Source of the DNA: Curvibacter soli
Lineage (GTDB): Bacteria > Pseudomonadota > Gammaproteobacteria > Burkholderiales > Burkholderiaceae_C
Direction of reading: 5' to 3'
DNA length: 50,189 nt
Assembly (NCBI RefSeq): GCF_029211125.1
Contig: NZ_JARGEN010000008.1
Location: 1 to 50,189, forward strand
The notes below the pieces were generated by a model. The model ran no database searches and had not been told where the DNA came from. It saw only the letters and a program-made list of their open reading frames with translations. Positions 9,363 through 18,258 of the stretch are shown here, piece after piece (within the stretch, counting starts at the first letter, position 1; each line of letters begins with the position of its first letter). Both the position numbers and the translations under genes were made by a program.

Positions 9363-10235
9363 ATGCACTGGCAGGCCGCGCGCTTTTCCATCGACCTGTC
9401 CCGTCCGCAGGTCATGGGTATCGTCAACGTCACGCCCGACTCCTTCTCGGACGGCGGCACGCATGCGACCGCTGGCGCGGCCCTGCGCCATTGCGAGCAA
9501 CTCTTGCGGGACGGGGCGGCCATCCTCGACATTGGCGGGGAGTCCACGCGCCCCGGTAGCCCGGCGGTGCCATTGGCGGACGAACTGGCCCGCGTGCTGC
9601 CCGTGGTGCGCGAAGCCGTGAGACTGGGCGTGCCCATCTCCGTGGATACCTACAAGCCCGAGGTGATGCGCGCCGTGCTGGACGCGGGCGCGGACATCGT
9701 CAACGACATCTGGGCCTTGCGCCGTCCTGGCGCGGTGGAGGCCGTGCGCGCGCACGCCACCTGCGGCCTGTGCGTGATGCACATGCACCGCGACCCGCAG
9801 ACCATGCAGGCGCTGCCCATGCATGGCGATGCGGTTCCCCAGGTGCGCAGCTTCCTCATCCAGATCGCCGACGCCCTGGAGGCACAGGGCATCGCGCACG
9901 AGCGCATCGTGCTCGACGCGGGCATCGGCTTCGGCAAGACCGTGGAACAGAATTTCGCCCTGCTTGCGCGCCAGGACGAGCTGGCATGCGGCTACCCCTG
10001 GCTGGCCGGCTGGTCGCGCAAGTCGTCCCTGGGTGCGGTGACAGGGCTTGGTGTCGGGGAGCGCCAGGCGCCGAGCGTAGTCGCCGCAGTACTGGCGGTG
10101 GACAGGGGCGCGCGCATCGTGCGCGTGCACGACGTGAAGGAAACGGTCGCAGGGCTTGCCGTATGGCAGGCCGTGGCGCAGGAAGAAGAGAAGGCGCCCA
10201 CAGCGGCTGCCATGCAACAAGGAGAACGGCCATGA
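9363..10235 (+). CDS. folP: Dihydropteroate synthase
   Basis: Joins p-aminobenzoate to the pterin diphosphate to make dihydropteroate in folate synthesis; it is the sulfonamide target. The 290-aa protein has a complete TIM barrel with [71 protein letters not shown] and WSRKSSLG. An alternative GTG at 9351 would add four residues. ATG 9363 gives [16 protein letters not shown], as in relatives. The stop overlaps the glmM start as ATGA, so translation is probably coupled. Confidence 0.96.
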   Translation: MHWQAARFSIDLSRPQVMGIVNVTPDSFSDGGTHATAGAALRHCEQLLRDGAAILDIGGESTRPGSPAVPLADELARVLPVVREAVRLGVPISVDTYKPEVMRAVLDAGADIVNDIWALRRPGAVEAVRAHATCGLCVMHMHRDPQTMQALPMHGDAVPQVRSFLIQIADALEAQGIAHERIVLDAGIGFGKTVEQNFALLARQDELACGYPWLAGWSRKSSLGAVTGLGVGERQAPSVVAAVLAVDRGARIVRVHDVKETVAGLAVWQAVAQEEEKAPTAAAMQQGERP

Positions 10236-11566
10236 GCCGCAGTTATTTTGGAACGGACGGCATCCGCGGCACCGTGGGCCAGCCGCCGATCACCCCGGAC
10301 TTCGTGCTCAAGCTGGCCCATGCCGTGGGCCGCGTGCTGCGCCGCACGCAGGAGCGGCCCACGGCGCTGATCGGCAAGGACACGCGCATTTCCGGCTACA
10401 TGCTCGAAAGCGCGCTGGAGTCGGGGTTCAACTCGGCGGGCGTCGATGTCGTGCTGCTGGGGCCGCTGCCCACGCCGGGCGTGGCCTACCTGACCCGGAC
10501 CCAGCGTGCCAGCCTGGGCGTGGTCATCAGCGCCAGCCACAACCCCTATGCGGACAACGGCATCAAGTTCTTCAGCGCCCAGGGCACCAAGCTGCCCGAT
10601 GCGTGGGAGCAGGATGTGGAGGCGGCCCTGGAGCAGCCGCCCGTCTGGGCCGATTCGTCCGCGCTGGGCAAGGCCCGCCGCCTCGACGACGCGGCGGGCC
10701 GCTACATCGAGTTCTGCAAGAGCACCTTCGCGCACGACCTCACGCTGCGCGGCCTGAAGATCGTCGTCGATGCGGCGCACGGTGCGGCCTACCATATCGC
10801 ACCCAAGGTGTTCCATGAACTCGGCGCGGAGGTCGTGGCCATCGGCTGCGCTCCCGATGGTCTCAACATCAACCAGGGCGTGGGCGCCACCCATCCCGAG
10901 GCGCTGGTGCGGGCCGTGGGCGAGCACCAGGCCGACTTCGGCATTGCCCTCGACGGCGACGCCGACCGCCTGCAGATGGTGGACGCCGCGGGCCGGCTCT
11001 ACAACGGCGACGAACTGCTGTTCCTGATCGTGCAGGACCGCCTGGTGCGCGCCGAACCTGTCCAGGGCGTGGTCGGCACGCTCATGACCAACATGGCCGT
11101 CGAGCTGGCCTTGCAGGCGCGGGGCATCGACTTCGTGCGCGCCAGGGTGGGCGACCGCTATGTGCTCGAAGAGCTGGAGCGCCGCAACTGGCTGCTCGGC
11201 GGCGAAGGCTCGGGCCACCTGCTGGTGCGCGACAAGCAGACCACGGGCGACGGGCTGGTCAGCGCGCTGCAGGTTTTGCAAGCCTGCGTACGCGGCGGCA
11301 AGACGCTGGCCGAACTGCTCGCGGGCCTGGCGCTGTTCCCGCAGACGCTCACCAACGTGCGGCTGCGGCTGGGCCAGGACTGGGCTGCCAACGCCCGCCT
11401 GCGCGAGGAAACCCGCCAGGTCGAGCGTGAACTGGGCAAGGCCGGGCGCGTGCTGATCCGCGCCAGCGGCACGGAGCCGCTGCTGCGCGTCATGGTCGAG
11501 GCCGAGGACGCGCAACGCGCCCGTGCCTGCGCCGAGCGGCTGGCCCTCGCGGCCCAGGAGTCCTGA
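10232..11566 (+). CDS. glmM: Phosphoglucosamine mutase
   Basis: Converts glucosamine-6-phosphate to glucosamine-1-phosphate, leading to UDP-GlcNAc for peptidoglycan and LPS. The 444-aa protein begins [10 protein letters not shown]. The phosphorylated serine is S102 in ISASHNP, the metal loop is DGDADR, and the C-terminal phosphate loop is [12 protein letters not shown]. Length and motifs are normal. It overlaps folP by four bases. The folP-glmM order after ftsH is widely conserved in proteobacteria. Confidence 0.97.
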   Translation: MSRSYFGTDGIRGTVGQPPITPDFVLKLAHAVGRVLRRTQERPTALIGKDTRISGYMLESALESGFNSAGVDVVLLGPLPTPGVAYLTRTQRASLGVVISASHNPYADNGIKFFSAQGTKLPDAWEQDVEAALEQPPVWADSSALGKARRLDDAAGRYIEFCKSTFAHDLTLRGLKIVVDAAHGAAYHIAPKVFHELGAEVVAIGCAPDGLNINQGVGATHPEALVRAVGEHQADFGIALDGDADRLQMVDAAGRLYNGDELLFLIVQDRLVRAEPVQGVVGTLMTNMAVELALQARGIDFVRARVGDRYVLEELERRNWLLGGEGSGHLLVRDKQTTGDGLVSALQVLQACVRGGKTLAELLAGLALFPQTLTNVRLRLGQDWAANARLREETRQVERELGKAGRVLIRASGTEPLLRVMVEAEDAQRARACAERLALAAQES

Positions 11567-11569
11567 ATC

Positions 11570-12100
11570 ATGGATACAGTGGAAACACCCCTGGTCATCG
11601 ATGTGCGCGACGTGCGCTACGGCGACCCCGCGGATGCGGCGGCGCTGGTCGAACTGCTCGATGCCTATGCGCGCGACCCCATGGGCGGCGGCGAGCCATT
11701 GTCGGCCTATGCTCGGGAGCACCTTGCCGCTGAACTGTCACGCAGACCCAGCGCTTTCAGCGTCATCGCATGGGTGCGGCGGGATGGCGAAGAGCATGCG
11801 GCGGGCCTCGTCAACTGCTTGGAAGGCTTCTCCACCTTCGCGTGCCGTCCCCTGGTGAATGTGCACGACGTGGCGGTGCGGTCCGAGTACCGCGGCCTTG
11901 GCATCGCCCGGCGCATGCTCGCGCGCGTCGAGGCGCTGGCCCGCGCGCGCGGTGCGTGCAAGCTCACGCTGGAGGTGCTGTCCGGCAACGGCAGCGCCAT
12001 TGCCCTGTACCGGCGTGCCGGCTTTGCCGACTATGCGATCGACCTGCAGGCGGGGACGGCCCGCTTCATGCAGAAGTGGCTCGATCCACGCGATGCCTGA
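11570..12100 (+). CDS. GNAT family N-acetyltransferase
   Basis: A 176-aa single-domain GNAT protein. The acetyl-CoA-binding motif A is [21 protein letters not shown], followed by [22 protein letters not shown]. The substrate cannot be predicted. It starts 3 nt after glmM, so it may be translated from the same message. It is unrelated in sequence to the OlsB-like acyltransferase downstream. On the opposite strand, the GGDEF/EAL relic follows its 3' end. Confidence 0.88.
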   Translation: MDTVETPLVIDVRDVRYGDPADAAALVELLDAYARDPMGGGEPLSAYAREHLAAELSRRPSAFSVIAWVRRDGEEHAAGLVNCLEGFSTFACRPLVNVHDVAVRSEYRGLGIARRMLARVEALARARGACKLTLEVLSGNGSAIALYRRAGFADYAIDLQAGTARFMQKWLDPRDA

Positions 12101-12146
12101 GCTGCGCGGCCTGGCGCTGTGCTGCCGCGCGTGCGCCAGAAAGGCC

Positions 12147-12405
12147 TCGCACGATGGCGCGGTCTTCCGTGTCCGACGTGATGTCCGGCACGAACGACTG
12201 GTCGATCTTGAGCTTGTAGATGTGAAAGCGCTTGAGATGGCTCAGCGACGAGTAGCCCATCCAGCAGCCGCCGGGCCAGCGCCACCAGCAGCGCGTCGCC
12301 GATGCGGTGGCCCAGGGAGTCGTTGACGTTCTTGAAATGCTCCGGGTCGAGGAACACCACCGCCAGCGGCGTCTGGTTGCGCCGGGCGATATGCAGCTTC
12401 CATAC
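12147..12405 (-). pseudogene. Relic of a GGDEF-EAL signalling gene
   Basis: On the minus strand, 12405-12265 encodes a GGDEF-domain piece ([29 protein letters not shown]). In another frame, 12257-12147 encodes an EAL-domain piece ([23 protein letters not shown]). The GG(D/E)EF active-site segment and the EAL active site that should lie between them are missing. The remnant therefore joins the first part of a diguanylate cyclase directly to a late part of a c-di-GMP phosphodiesterase, with a large internal deletion and a frameshift. It cannot be functional. Confidence 0.8.
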
Positions 12406-12546
12406 CAGCACGCCGCTCGGCGCCAGGCACAGGACGCCGACGAAGGCCGCGGCTGCACAGGCATCGCGGCAGGTATCGAAGGGGTGGGGTACGGCCACGG
12501 GCGGGATTGCAGGCAGGAACATGCCGTTGGCAGTCCTCCGGCCGGG

Positions 12547-12586
12547 GTGTCATGCAGTCGTCACCGGTACGACACGGCGTCGTCAC
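12547..12586 (+). promoter_or_regulatory. Tandem PhoB-box-like repeats upstream of olsB-like gene
   Basis: 7-mers in 11-bp register: GTGTCAT (12547), TCGTCAC (12558), a weak ACGACAC (12569) and TCGTCAC (12580). PhoB binds pairs of CTGTCAT-like 7-mers separated by 4 bp. A CACACT at 12597-12602 lies where a -10 would be expected. The gene starts at 12637. Confidence 0.55.
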
Positions 12587-12636
12587 GCACGTTCTCCACA
12601 CTGCCGCCATTGTTGTTCCTGGATGGAGTTCACCCG

Positions 12637-13452
12637 ATGACGACCTCGCTGCCCTCGCTGTTCCCGCCCCCGTCCCGCACTGCCGCGCCCTCACGCGGCG
12701 CGGCGTCCGGCGCCACGGCTGCCGCAGGCATCACGGTCGGCTGGGCGCGGCACCAGGACGAGGTGCGCCAGGCCCAGCGCCTGCGCCACACGGTCTTCGC
12801 CGCCGAAATGGGTGCGCGGCTCGACACGCGCATCCCGGGGCACGACATCGACCTGTTCGACGACTACTGCGAGCACCTGCTGGTGCGCGACGAGGCGTCG
12901 GGCGAGGTCATCGGCACCTACCGCGTCCTCACGCCCGTGCAGGCCCAGCGCGTCGGCAGCACCTACAGCGACACCGAGTTCGACCTGACCCGCCTGCGCA
13001 GCCTGCGCGCCCGCATGGTGGAGCTGGGCCGCAGTTGCGTGCACCCCGACCACCGCCACGGCGGCGTGGTGCTGGCGCTCTGGGGCGCGCTGGCCGACTT
13101 CATGGTTCGCAATCGGCTCGACACCATGATCGGCTGCGCCAGCATCCCCATGCTGCACAACGGCATGGTGAGCGGCGACGCAGCGGCCAGCATCTGGCAC
13201 CAGATCCGCCAGACCCACCTGGCGCCTATCGAATACCACGTGCTGCCGCGTCTGCCGTTGCCGGTGGACCAACTCGACGGCAGCCTGGACGTGGAGCCGC
13301 CCGCGCTCATCAAGGGCTACCTGCGCCTGGGTGCGCGCGTGCTGGGCGCCCCGGCCTGGGACCCGGACTTCAATACCGCCGACCTGCCCATGATGATGCG
13401 CATCGCCGACCTGCCGCCGCGCTACCGGCGCCACTTCCTCGGCACCGCGTAG
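12637..13452 (+). CDS. olsB: OlsB-like GNAT acyltransferase
   Basis: A 271-aa protein of the PF13444-type GNAT family, related to OlsB, which transfers a 3-hydroxyacyl chain to ornithine to form lyso-ornithine lipid. The core is visible: RLRHTVFAAEMGARL, then DYCEHLLVRDEASGEVIGTYR, VELGRSCVHPDHRHGGVVLALWGAL and a MIGCASIPMLHNG segment. The N-terminal 35 residues are Pro/Ala-rich and not conserved. No olsA follows, so assignment to ornithine lipid is an inference. The PhoB-box-like sites upstream fit, since ornithine lipids replace phospholipids under phosphate limitation in other bacteria. The start has GGATGGAG upstream. Confidence 0.75.
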   Translation: MTTSLPSLFPPPSRTAAPSRGAASGATAAAGITVGWARHQDEVRQAQRLRHTVFAAEMGARLDTRIPGHDIDLFDDYCEHLLVRDEASGEVIGTYRVLTPVQAQRVGSTYSDTEFDLTRLRSLRARMVELGRSCVHPDHRHGGVVLALWGALADFMVRNRLDTMIGCASIPMLHNGMVSGDAAASIWHQIRQTHLAPIEYHVLPRLPLPVDQLDGSLDVEPPALIKGYLRLGARVLGAPAWDPDFNTADLPMMMRIADLPPRYRRHFLGTA

Positions 13453-13472
13453 AATCCGGACTCCTTGGGGCA

Positions 13473-13500
13473 TCGTCATGAACTGTCATGTGACTTTCGC
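13473..13500 (+). promoter_or_regulatory. PhoB-box-like region before ppk
   Basis: TCGTCAT (13473-13479) and CTGTCAT (13483-13489) are direct repeats but spaced 10 rather than 11. A degenerate third unit at 13494 is in 11-bp register with the second. A GCTACT at 13511 sits 10 bp further on, the same geometry as at pstS. Confidence 0.5.
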
Positions 13501-13544
13501 GTGACGGTGTGCTACTGTCGTCCATCTCTATTTCAGAACGCTCC

Positions 13545-15758
13545 GTGAATCGCGGCCCCACGCCACCAGTATCTTTTGACATCCCCGCCACCGCGGCGGC
13601 GACGCCTGCGGACGATGTGCCGCCCACCGCCGAGGCCCTGCATGGCCCGTACACCGCGCCTTCGCGCCCGCACCCCGCAGCCACGCCGCCCGACGCGCCC
13701 ACGGCCATCGCCTTCCTCGACCGCGACCGCAGCATCCTGGCCTTCAACGAGCGCGTGTTCGACTGGGCCCTGCGCGACGACGTGCCCCTGCTGGAGCGCC
13801 TGCGCTACCTGTGCATCGTCTCCTCCAACCTCGACGAGTTTTTCGAGGTGCGCGCCGCCGCCCACCTGACTGCCGCGCGCAGCCAGGAAACCAAGGGTTT
13901 CTACACCGTGCAGACCTTCGAGGCCGTGGCCGCCCATGCGCACGACCTCGTGGCACGCCAGTACGCGCTCTACAACGAAGCCCTCATGCCCGCCTTCACG
14001 CGCCAGGGCATCCACGTCCTTTCGCACGGCGAGCGCAACCCGCAGCAGCGCCAATGGGTGAGCGACTATTTCGAGCGCGAGGTGCGCCCGCTGCTCATGC
14101 CCGTCGGGCTGGACCCGGCGCACCCGTTCCCGCAGGTGGCCAACAAATCGCTCAACTTCATCGTCCGCCTCAAGGGCAGCGACGCTTTCGGGCGCGAGAA
14201 CGAGATCGCCATCGTCAAGGTGCCGCGCGTGCTGCCGCGCCTGATCCGCCTGCCGGCCAAGGTGGCGCCCGAGGGCAAGACCTTCGTCAGCCTCTCCAGC
14301 ATCGTGCGGGCGCAACTCGCCGGGCTGTTCCCGGGGCGCGAGGTGACCGAGTTCTCGCAGTTCCGCGTCACCCGCCATTCCGACCTCGCGGTGGACGAGG
14401 AAGACGTGCGCAACCTGCGCACCGCGCTGCGCCAGGGCCTGGAGCACCGCAACTACGGCATGGCGGTGCGGCTGGAGGTGTCCTCGGGCTGCTCGCAGTT
14501 CCTGCTCGATTTCCTGCAGCGCCAGTTCGAACTGCCCGCCGCCGCCACCTACCGCGTGCAGGGCCCGGTGAACCTGGTGCGGCTGGCCCAGTTGGTGGAC
14601 CTGGTGAACGACCCGGCCCTCATGTTCCCCGCCTGGCGCCCGGTCATGCCGCGCCAGTTGCAGGCGGGCCTGCCGCTGATGCAGCAAATGCGCGAGCGCG
14701 ACATCCTCATCCACCAGCCATTCGAGAGCTTCGACGGCGTGCTGGCCTTTCTGCGCGAAGCCGCGCGCGACCCGCAGGTGCTGGCCATCAAGCAGACCAT
14801 CTACCGCACCGGCTCCGACCCCGAGATGCTCAACCTGCTGCGCGAAGCGGTGCGCAACGGCAAGGAGGTGACGGCAGTGGTCGAGCTGAAGGCCCGCTTC
14901 GACGAAGAGGCCAACATCAACTGGGCCGAGGCGCTCGAATCCATCGGCGCGCAGGTGGTCTACGGCGTGGTGGGGCTCAAGACCCATGCCAAGATGCTGC
15001 TCGCCACGCGCCGCGAAGGCCAGCGCCTGCGCCGCTACGGCCATCTTTCCACCGGTAACTACAACCCGCGCACCGCGCGCCTGTATACCGACCTGAGCAT
15101 GCTCACCGCCGACGAGCAGCTCACCGCCGACATGGACGACGTGTTCCGCCACCTCGCCAGCCAGAGCCGGCTGCCCCGGCTGCGCCGCGTGTGGCTGGCG
15201 CCGTTCCATCTGCACAAGCGCCTGATCGAGAAGATCGACCAGGCGGGCCTGGCCGCCGCGCGCGGCGAGGGCGGGCGCATCGTCGCCAAGATGAACGCGC
15301 TGACCGACGACGCCCTCATGCGCGCCCTGGTGCGCGCGGGCCAGCGCGGCGCGAAGATCGACCTCATCGTGCGCGGCGCCTGCATGCTGCCCGCGCAACT
15401 GCCCGGCGTGACCGACAACATACGCGTGCGCTCCATCGTCGGGCGGTTCCTGGAGCATTCGCGCGTCTTCTACTTCCGCTGCGGCGCGGAGGAGCACCTG
15501 TACCTCTCCAGCGCCGACTGGATGAACCGCAACATGCTGCGCCGCGTGGAGCTGGCCTGGCCCGTGACCGACCCGGCGCTGCGCCAGCACATCATCGACG
15601 AGTGCCTCGTGGCCTACCTGGGGGACGACCGCGACGCCTGGGTGCTGGGCCCCGACGGCACCTACGCCCGCACCAACCCGCCGGGGCGCGGGCGCGGCGC
15701 GCAGGATGCACTCATGGCCCGCTACCGCCAGCCTGGTCCGGCCGTGCTGATGGTCTGA
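13545..15758 (+). CDS. ppk1: Polyphosphate kinase 1
   Basis: Makes inorganic polyphosphate from ATP reversibly. The protein is 737 aa from this GTG. After a Pro/Ala-rich start of about 50 residues come the N-terminal domain (FLDRDRSILAFNERVFDWA, LRYLCIVSSNLDEFFEVRAA), the head domain, and the two phospholipase-D-like C-terminal domains. The catalytic His of the first is in GLKTHAKMLL (about residue 481). STGNYNPRTARLYTDLS and HSRVFYFRCG are also intact. The frame is open to a GTG at 13509, but the predicted Pho promoter would start transcription near 13520, so 13545 is preferred. sixA follows closely. Confidence 0.93.
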   Translation: MNRGPTPPVSFDIPATAAATPADDVPPTAEALHGPYTAPSRPHPAATPPDAPTAIAFLDRDRSILAFNERVFDWALRDDVPLLERLRYLCIVSSNLDEFFEVRAAAHLTAARSQETKGFYTVQTFEAVAAHAHDLVARQYALYNEALMPAFTRQGIHVLSHGERNPQQRQWVSDYFEREVRPLLMPVGLDPAHPFPQVANKSLNFIVRLKGSDAFGRENEIAIVKVPRVLPRLIRLPAKVAPEGKTFVSLSSIVRAQLAGLFPGREVTEFSQFRVTRHSDLAVDEEDVRNLRTALRQGLEHRNYGMAVRLEVSSGCSQFLLDFLQRQFELPAAATYRVQGPVNLVRLAQLVDLVNDPALMFPAWRPVMPRQLQAGLPLMQQMRERDILIHQPFESFDGVLAFLREAARDPQVLAIKQTIYRTGSDPEMLNLLREAVRNGKEVTAVVELKARFDEEANINWAEALESIGAQVVYGVVGLKTHAKMLLATRREGQRLRRYGHLSTGNYNPRTARLYTDLSMLTADEQLTADMDDVFRHLASQSRLPRLRRVWLAPFHLHKRLIEKIDQAGLAAARGEGGRIVAKMNALTDDALMRALVRAGQRGAKIDLIVRGACMLPAQLPGVTDNIRVRSIVGRFLEHSRVFYFRCGAEEHLYLSSADWMNRNMLRRVELAWPVTDPALRQHIIDECLVAYLGDDRDAWVLGPDGTYARTNPPGRGRGAQDALMARYRQPGPAVLMV

Positions 15759-15779
15759 CGCCAGCCGATGCCCACGATC

Positions 15780-16241
15780 ATGGATCTGATTCTCTGGCGC
15801 CATGCCGAAGCCGAGGACGCAGCCGAGGGCGGCGACGACCTGCAGCGCCCGCTGACGGCGCGCGGCGAAAAACAGGCCGCACGCATGGCCGCGTGGCTGG
15901 ACCGCCAACTGCCCGAGGGGCTGCGCGTGATCGCCAGCCCCGCCCGGCGCACCGAGCAGACCGCGCTGGCGCTGGGCCGCAAATACAAGCTGCGCGCCGA
16001 ACTGCTGCCCGGCGGCGGGCCGCAGGACCTGCTGGACCTGGTGCAGTGGCCGCGCGCGCGCGGCGCCATCCTGGTCATCGGCCACCAGCCCATGCTGGGC
16101 CAGACCGCGGCCCTGCTGCTGGGCATGCAGACGCCCGAATGCGCGGTGCGCAAAGGGGCCGTCTGGTGGCTGCGCCAGCGCCAACGCAACGAGGACATAC
16201 AGACCCTGCTGGTCGCGGTGCAGTCGCCCGATCTGCTTTGA
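15780..16241 (+). CDS. sixA: Phosphohistidine phosphatase SixA
   Basis: A small histidine-phosphatase-family enzyme of 153 aa. SixA removes phosphate from phosphohistidine residues such as those on HPt domains or the nitrogen phosphotransferase system. The catalytic RHG-type motif is WRHAEAE at the start. The second Arg is in ASPARRTEQTA and the second His in VIGHQPMLGQ. An earlier ATG at 15768 would add four residues; 15780 gives the usual MDLILWRHAE. It sits directly after ppk. The ppx gene that often completes this set is separated from it here by a CoA-transferase bracketed by repeats. Confidence 0.9.
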   Translation: MDLILWRHAEAEDAAEGGDDLQRPLTARGEKQAARMAAWLDRQLPEGLRVIASPARRTEQTALALGRKYKLRAELLPGGGPQDLLDLVQWPRARGAILVIGHQPMLGQTAALLLGMQTPECAVRKGAVWWLRQRQRNEDIQTLLVAVQSPDLL

Positions 16242-16275
16242 TCGCTATAAAAAATGTAGCTGCTGCCGCAATAAA

Positions 16276-16510
16276 CCTAGAAACGGCAGTTGGATGCGCC
16301 TGCCGGTGCCGTGATCGGGGTGCCAGGCAAGGCGCGACGACGCGGCGGGCTTGCTGCCCGCAAGGAGGAGCAACGCCGCATGGCGCGCCGAGCGCGGTGC
16401 TGGCAGGTGCATGGCGCTCTCACCCACGAGGTGAACGCCATTGAAGCCGTCAACGCTTGATTTCATGCGGCTTGTCAAGGGATACGAAGCGGTCAACTGC
16501 CGTTTCTAGG
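16276..16510 (+). mobile_element. MITE-like element, copy 1
   Basis: A 235-bp element with perfect 17-bp terminal inverted repeats CCTAGAAACGGCAGTTG (16276-16292) and its complement (16494-16510). It is flanked on both sides by ATAAA (16271-16275 and 16511-16515), a likely target duplication. It encodes no transposase. Roughly 90 percent of positions match copy 2 by eye when that copy is reverse-complemented. An internal frame (RRGGLAARKEEQRRMARR) and its antisense counterpart are open in all three copies. The final right-end ATG seen in copies 2 and 3 is ATA here. Confidence 0.8.
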
Positions 16511-16522
16511 ATAAATTCAAGC

Positions 16523-16556
16523 GCTGATGCCTGATTACTGTAAATCAGGCATCAGC
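16523..16556. terminator. Perfect 14-bp hairpin at the CoA-transferase stop
   Basis: Arms 16523-16536 and 16543-16556 with a 6-nt loop. The right arm includes the stop codon and last codons of the minus-strand CoA-transferase gene. There is no T-run, so it may be an mRNA-stabilising or weak termination structure. Confidence 0.55.
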
Positions 16557-17933
16557 CCAACGCGGCGCAGCGCTGCCCAGCGCCGTCGCCGGGAGGTCCC
16601 AGCGCATCGCCGCGCCGTCGAGCGCCAGCGGTGGCAGCAAGCGCCGCGCCGGCCCCCAGGGCGTGGCCTCCAGGCCCGGCGCCAGGTCGTCCGCCTCCTC
16701 GGGGCGCAATGCATTCGCCAGGCCCTCGGCACCGGGCGGCATGCTGGCCAGCAGCGCGGCGGTGCGCGCCAGCGACGCGCGCCACTGGCTACCCTGGCCG
16801 GTCTCCAGCCGCCGCTGCAGGCCGCGCACCGCGGCCATGGCCAGCAGGTAGCCCGCAGCCTGGTCCAGTGCCTGCACCGGCAGCGGCGTTGGGCGGTCGC
16901 GCCGCCCCAGGCGCATGCCGGCCTCGGCGATGCCCGTGCTCATCTGCACGATGCTGTCGAAGCCGCGCCGCCCCTGCCACGGGCCGCTCCAGCCGTAGGC
17001 GTCCAGGCACACGTCCACCAGGCCGCGGCAGATGCGCTGGCGCTGCGCCGCCCCCAGCCCCAGGCGCTCCAGCGCGTCGGGGCGCAGGCCGTGCACGAAC
17101 ACGTCGGCTTCACCCAGCAGGCGTTCGAACGCGGCGCGGCCCGCGGCGTCTTTCAGGTCGAGCCGGGCGCAGCGCTTGCCCAGCGTGACCTCGGGCGCCA
17201 GACCGGGCTCTTCCCAGCCCGGCGGGTCGATGCGCAGCACCTGCGCGCCGAAGCCGGCCAGGCAGCGCGTGGCCACCGGCCCGGCCAGGATGCGCGTGGC
17301 GTCCAGCACGCGGATGCCGGCCAGCGGGCGCTCCGGCGTGGGCGCCCAGGCGAGCGCCGGGCCGCTGCCGGTGGCGGCGCTGTGCAGCAGGGGTTCGACC
17401 GCCACGGCCTGGCCTTGCGGGTGGAGTGCCCAATCGGCCTGCGGGCGCATCGCGCCCGCGCAGCCGCCGCGTGCCAGCACGGTGGTTTCCAGCTCGTCCA
17501 TGTTCCAGCCGGCCACCGCCTGTGCCAGCGCGTCCTTGTCCGCCGGCGCGCCCAGTACGGCGAGTGCCGCCGCGCGGTGGTGCGCGGCGTTGGTATGCAG
17601 GCGTATCCAGCCGTCGCGCGCCGCGTAGTCGCCGGCCACGGGGTCCCAGGCCGGCGGCAGGCTCCAGCCCTGCGGGCGCAGCGAGGTGGCGAACCAGAAC
17701 GAGGCCAGCCGCCGGTCCACGCGCACGGCGGGCCGCTGGCCGCCGCGCGCGGCCACGAGCGATGCCAGGGCCAGCCCCGCGCCAGCCATGGCGGCGGCGG
17801 CGAAGTCGCTGACCGCGAAGACGGAGGGCAGGGCGCCGTCGCCGGTGAAGGCCGTGTGGGCGAGGTCGCTGGCAGGGCCGCCGGCGGCGGACCAGATCGC
17901 GCGCAGGTAGTGGTGCAGGGGGGTGTCGTGCAT
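16545..17933 (-). CDS. Family III CoA-transferase (CaiB/BaiF-like)
   Basis: A 462-aa protein of the CaiB/BaiF (formyl-CoA transferase) family, which moves CoA between carboxylic acids. The N-terminal 190 residues are divergent. The conserved part follows as PLAGIRVLDATRILAGPVATRCLAGFGAQVLRIDPPG, LDLKDAAGRAAFERLL, DVFVHGLRPDALERLG and DAYGWSGPWQGRRGFDSIVQMS. The family's catalytic Asp cannot be assigned with certainty. The frame is open to 18131, but that extension lies in MITE copy 2. MHDTPLHHYL at 17933 is the sensible start. It is flanked by oppositely oriented MITE-like copies and lies between sixA and ppx. The substrate is unknown. Confidence 0.85.
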   Translation of the reverse strand: MHDTPLHHYLRAIWSAAGGPASDLAHTAFTGDGALPSVFAVSDFAAAAMAGAGLALASLVAARGGQRPAVRVDRRLASFWFATSLRPQGWSLPPAWDPVAGDYAARDGWIRLHTNAAHHRAAALAVLGAPADKDALAQAVAGWNMDELETTVLARGGCAGAMRPQADWALHPQGQAVAVEPLLHSAATGSGPALAWAPTPERPLAGIRVLDATRILAGPVATRCLAGFGAQVLRIDPPGWEEPGLAPEVTLGKRCARLDLKDAAGRAAFERLLGEADVFVHGLRPDALERLGLGAAQRQRICRGLVDVCLDAYGWSGPWQGRRGFDSIVQMSTGIAEAGMRLGRRDRPTPLPVQALDQAAGYLLAMAAVRGLQRRLETGQGSQWRASLARTAALLASMPPGAEGLANALRPEEADDLAPGLEATPWGPARRLLPPLALDGAAMRWDLPATALGSAAPRWADA

Positions 17934-18017
17934 GGGTGGAGCTTGGCGGGGCTGTCCGAGGGTAAAGCGTGTACGGGCGGCTGCGCAAGATGGGTGTGTT
18001 CGGGCGGGTGGATTATT

Positions 18018-18252
18018 CCTGGAAACAGCAGTTGACCGCTTTGCATCCCTTGCCAGGCCGCAGGCAATCGAGCGTTGACGGCTTCGATGGCGTTCGCCTC
18101 GTGGGTGAGAGCGCCATGCACCTGCCGGCACCGCCCTCGGCGCGCCATGCGGCGTTGCTCCTCCTTGCGGGCAGCAAGCCCGCCGCGTCGTCGCGTCTTG
18201 CCTGGCACGCCGATCGCGGCACCGGCAGGCGCATCCAGCTGCCGTTTCCAGG
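18018..18252 (-). mobile_element. MITE-like element, copy 2 (inverted)
   Basis: A 235-bp copy in the opposite orientation to copy 1. The terminal repeats, CCTGGAAACAGCAGTTG (18018-18034) and 18236-18252, differ at two of 17 positions. ATTAT lies just outside each end, with a one-base offset on the left. Its left end is 84 bp upstream of the CoA-transferase start, so it may carry or alter that promoter. The 71-bp hairpin repeat begins 6 bp past its other end. Confidence 0.8.
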
Positions 18253-18258
18253 ATTATC

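Noticed and set aside
12637-13452. LuxI-type autoinducer synthase
   Set aside because: The GNAT fold is distantly related, but the pattern fits the OlsB/hemolysin-like family better. No luxR-like gene is adjacent.
13533-16184. 883-codon open frame on the minus strand opposite ppk
   Set aside because: It is antisense to a full ppk with all motifs. The His/Gly/Ala/Arg-rich translation is typical of a GC-rich shadow frame.
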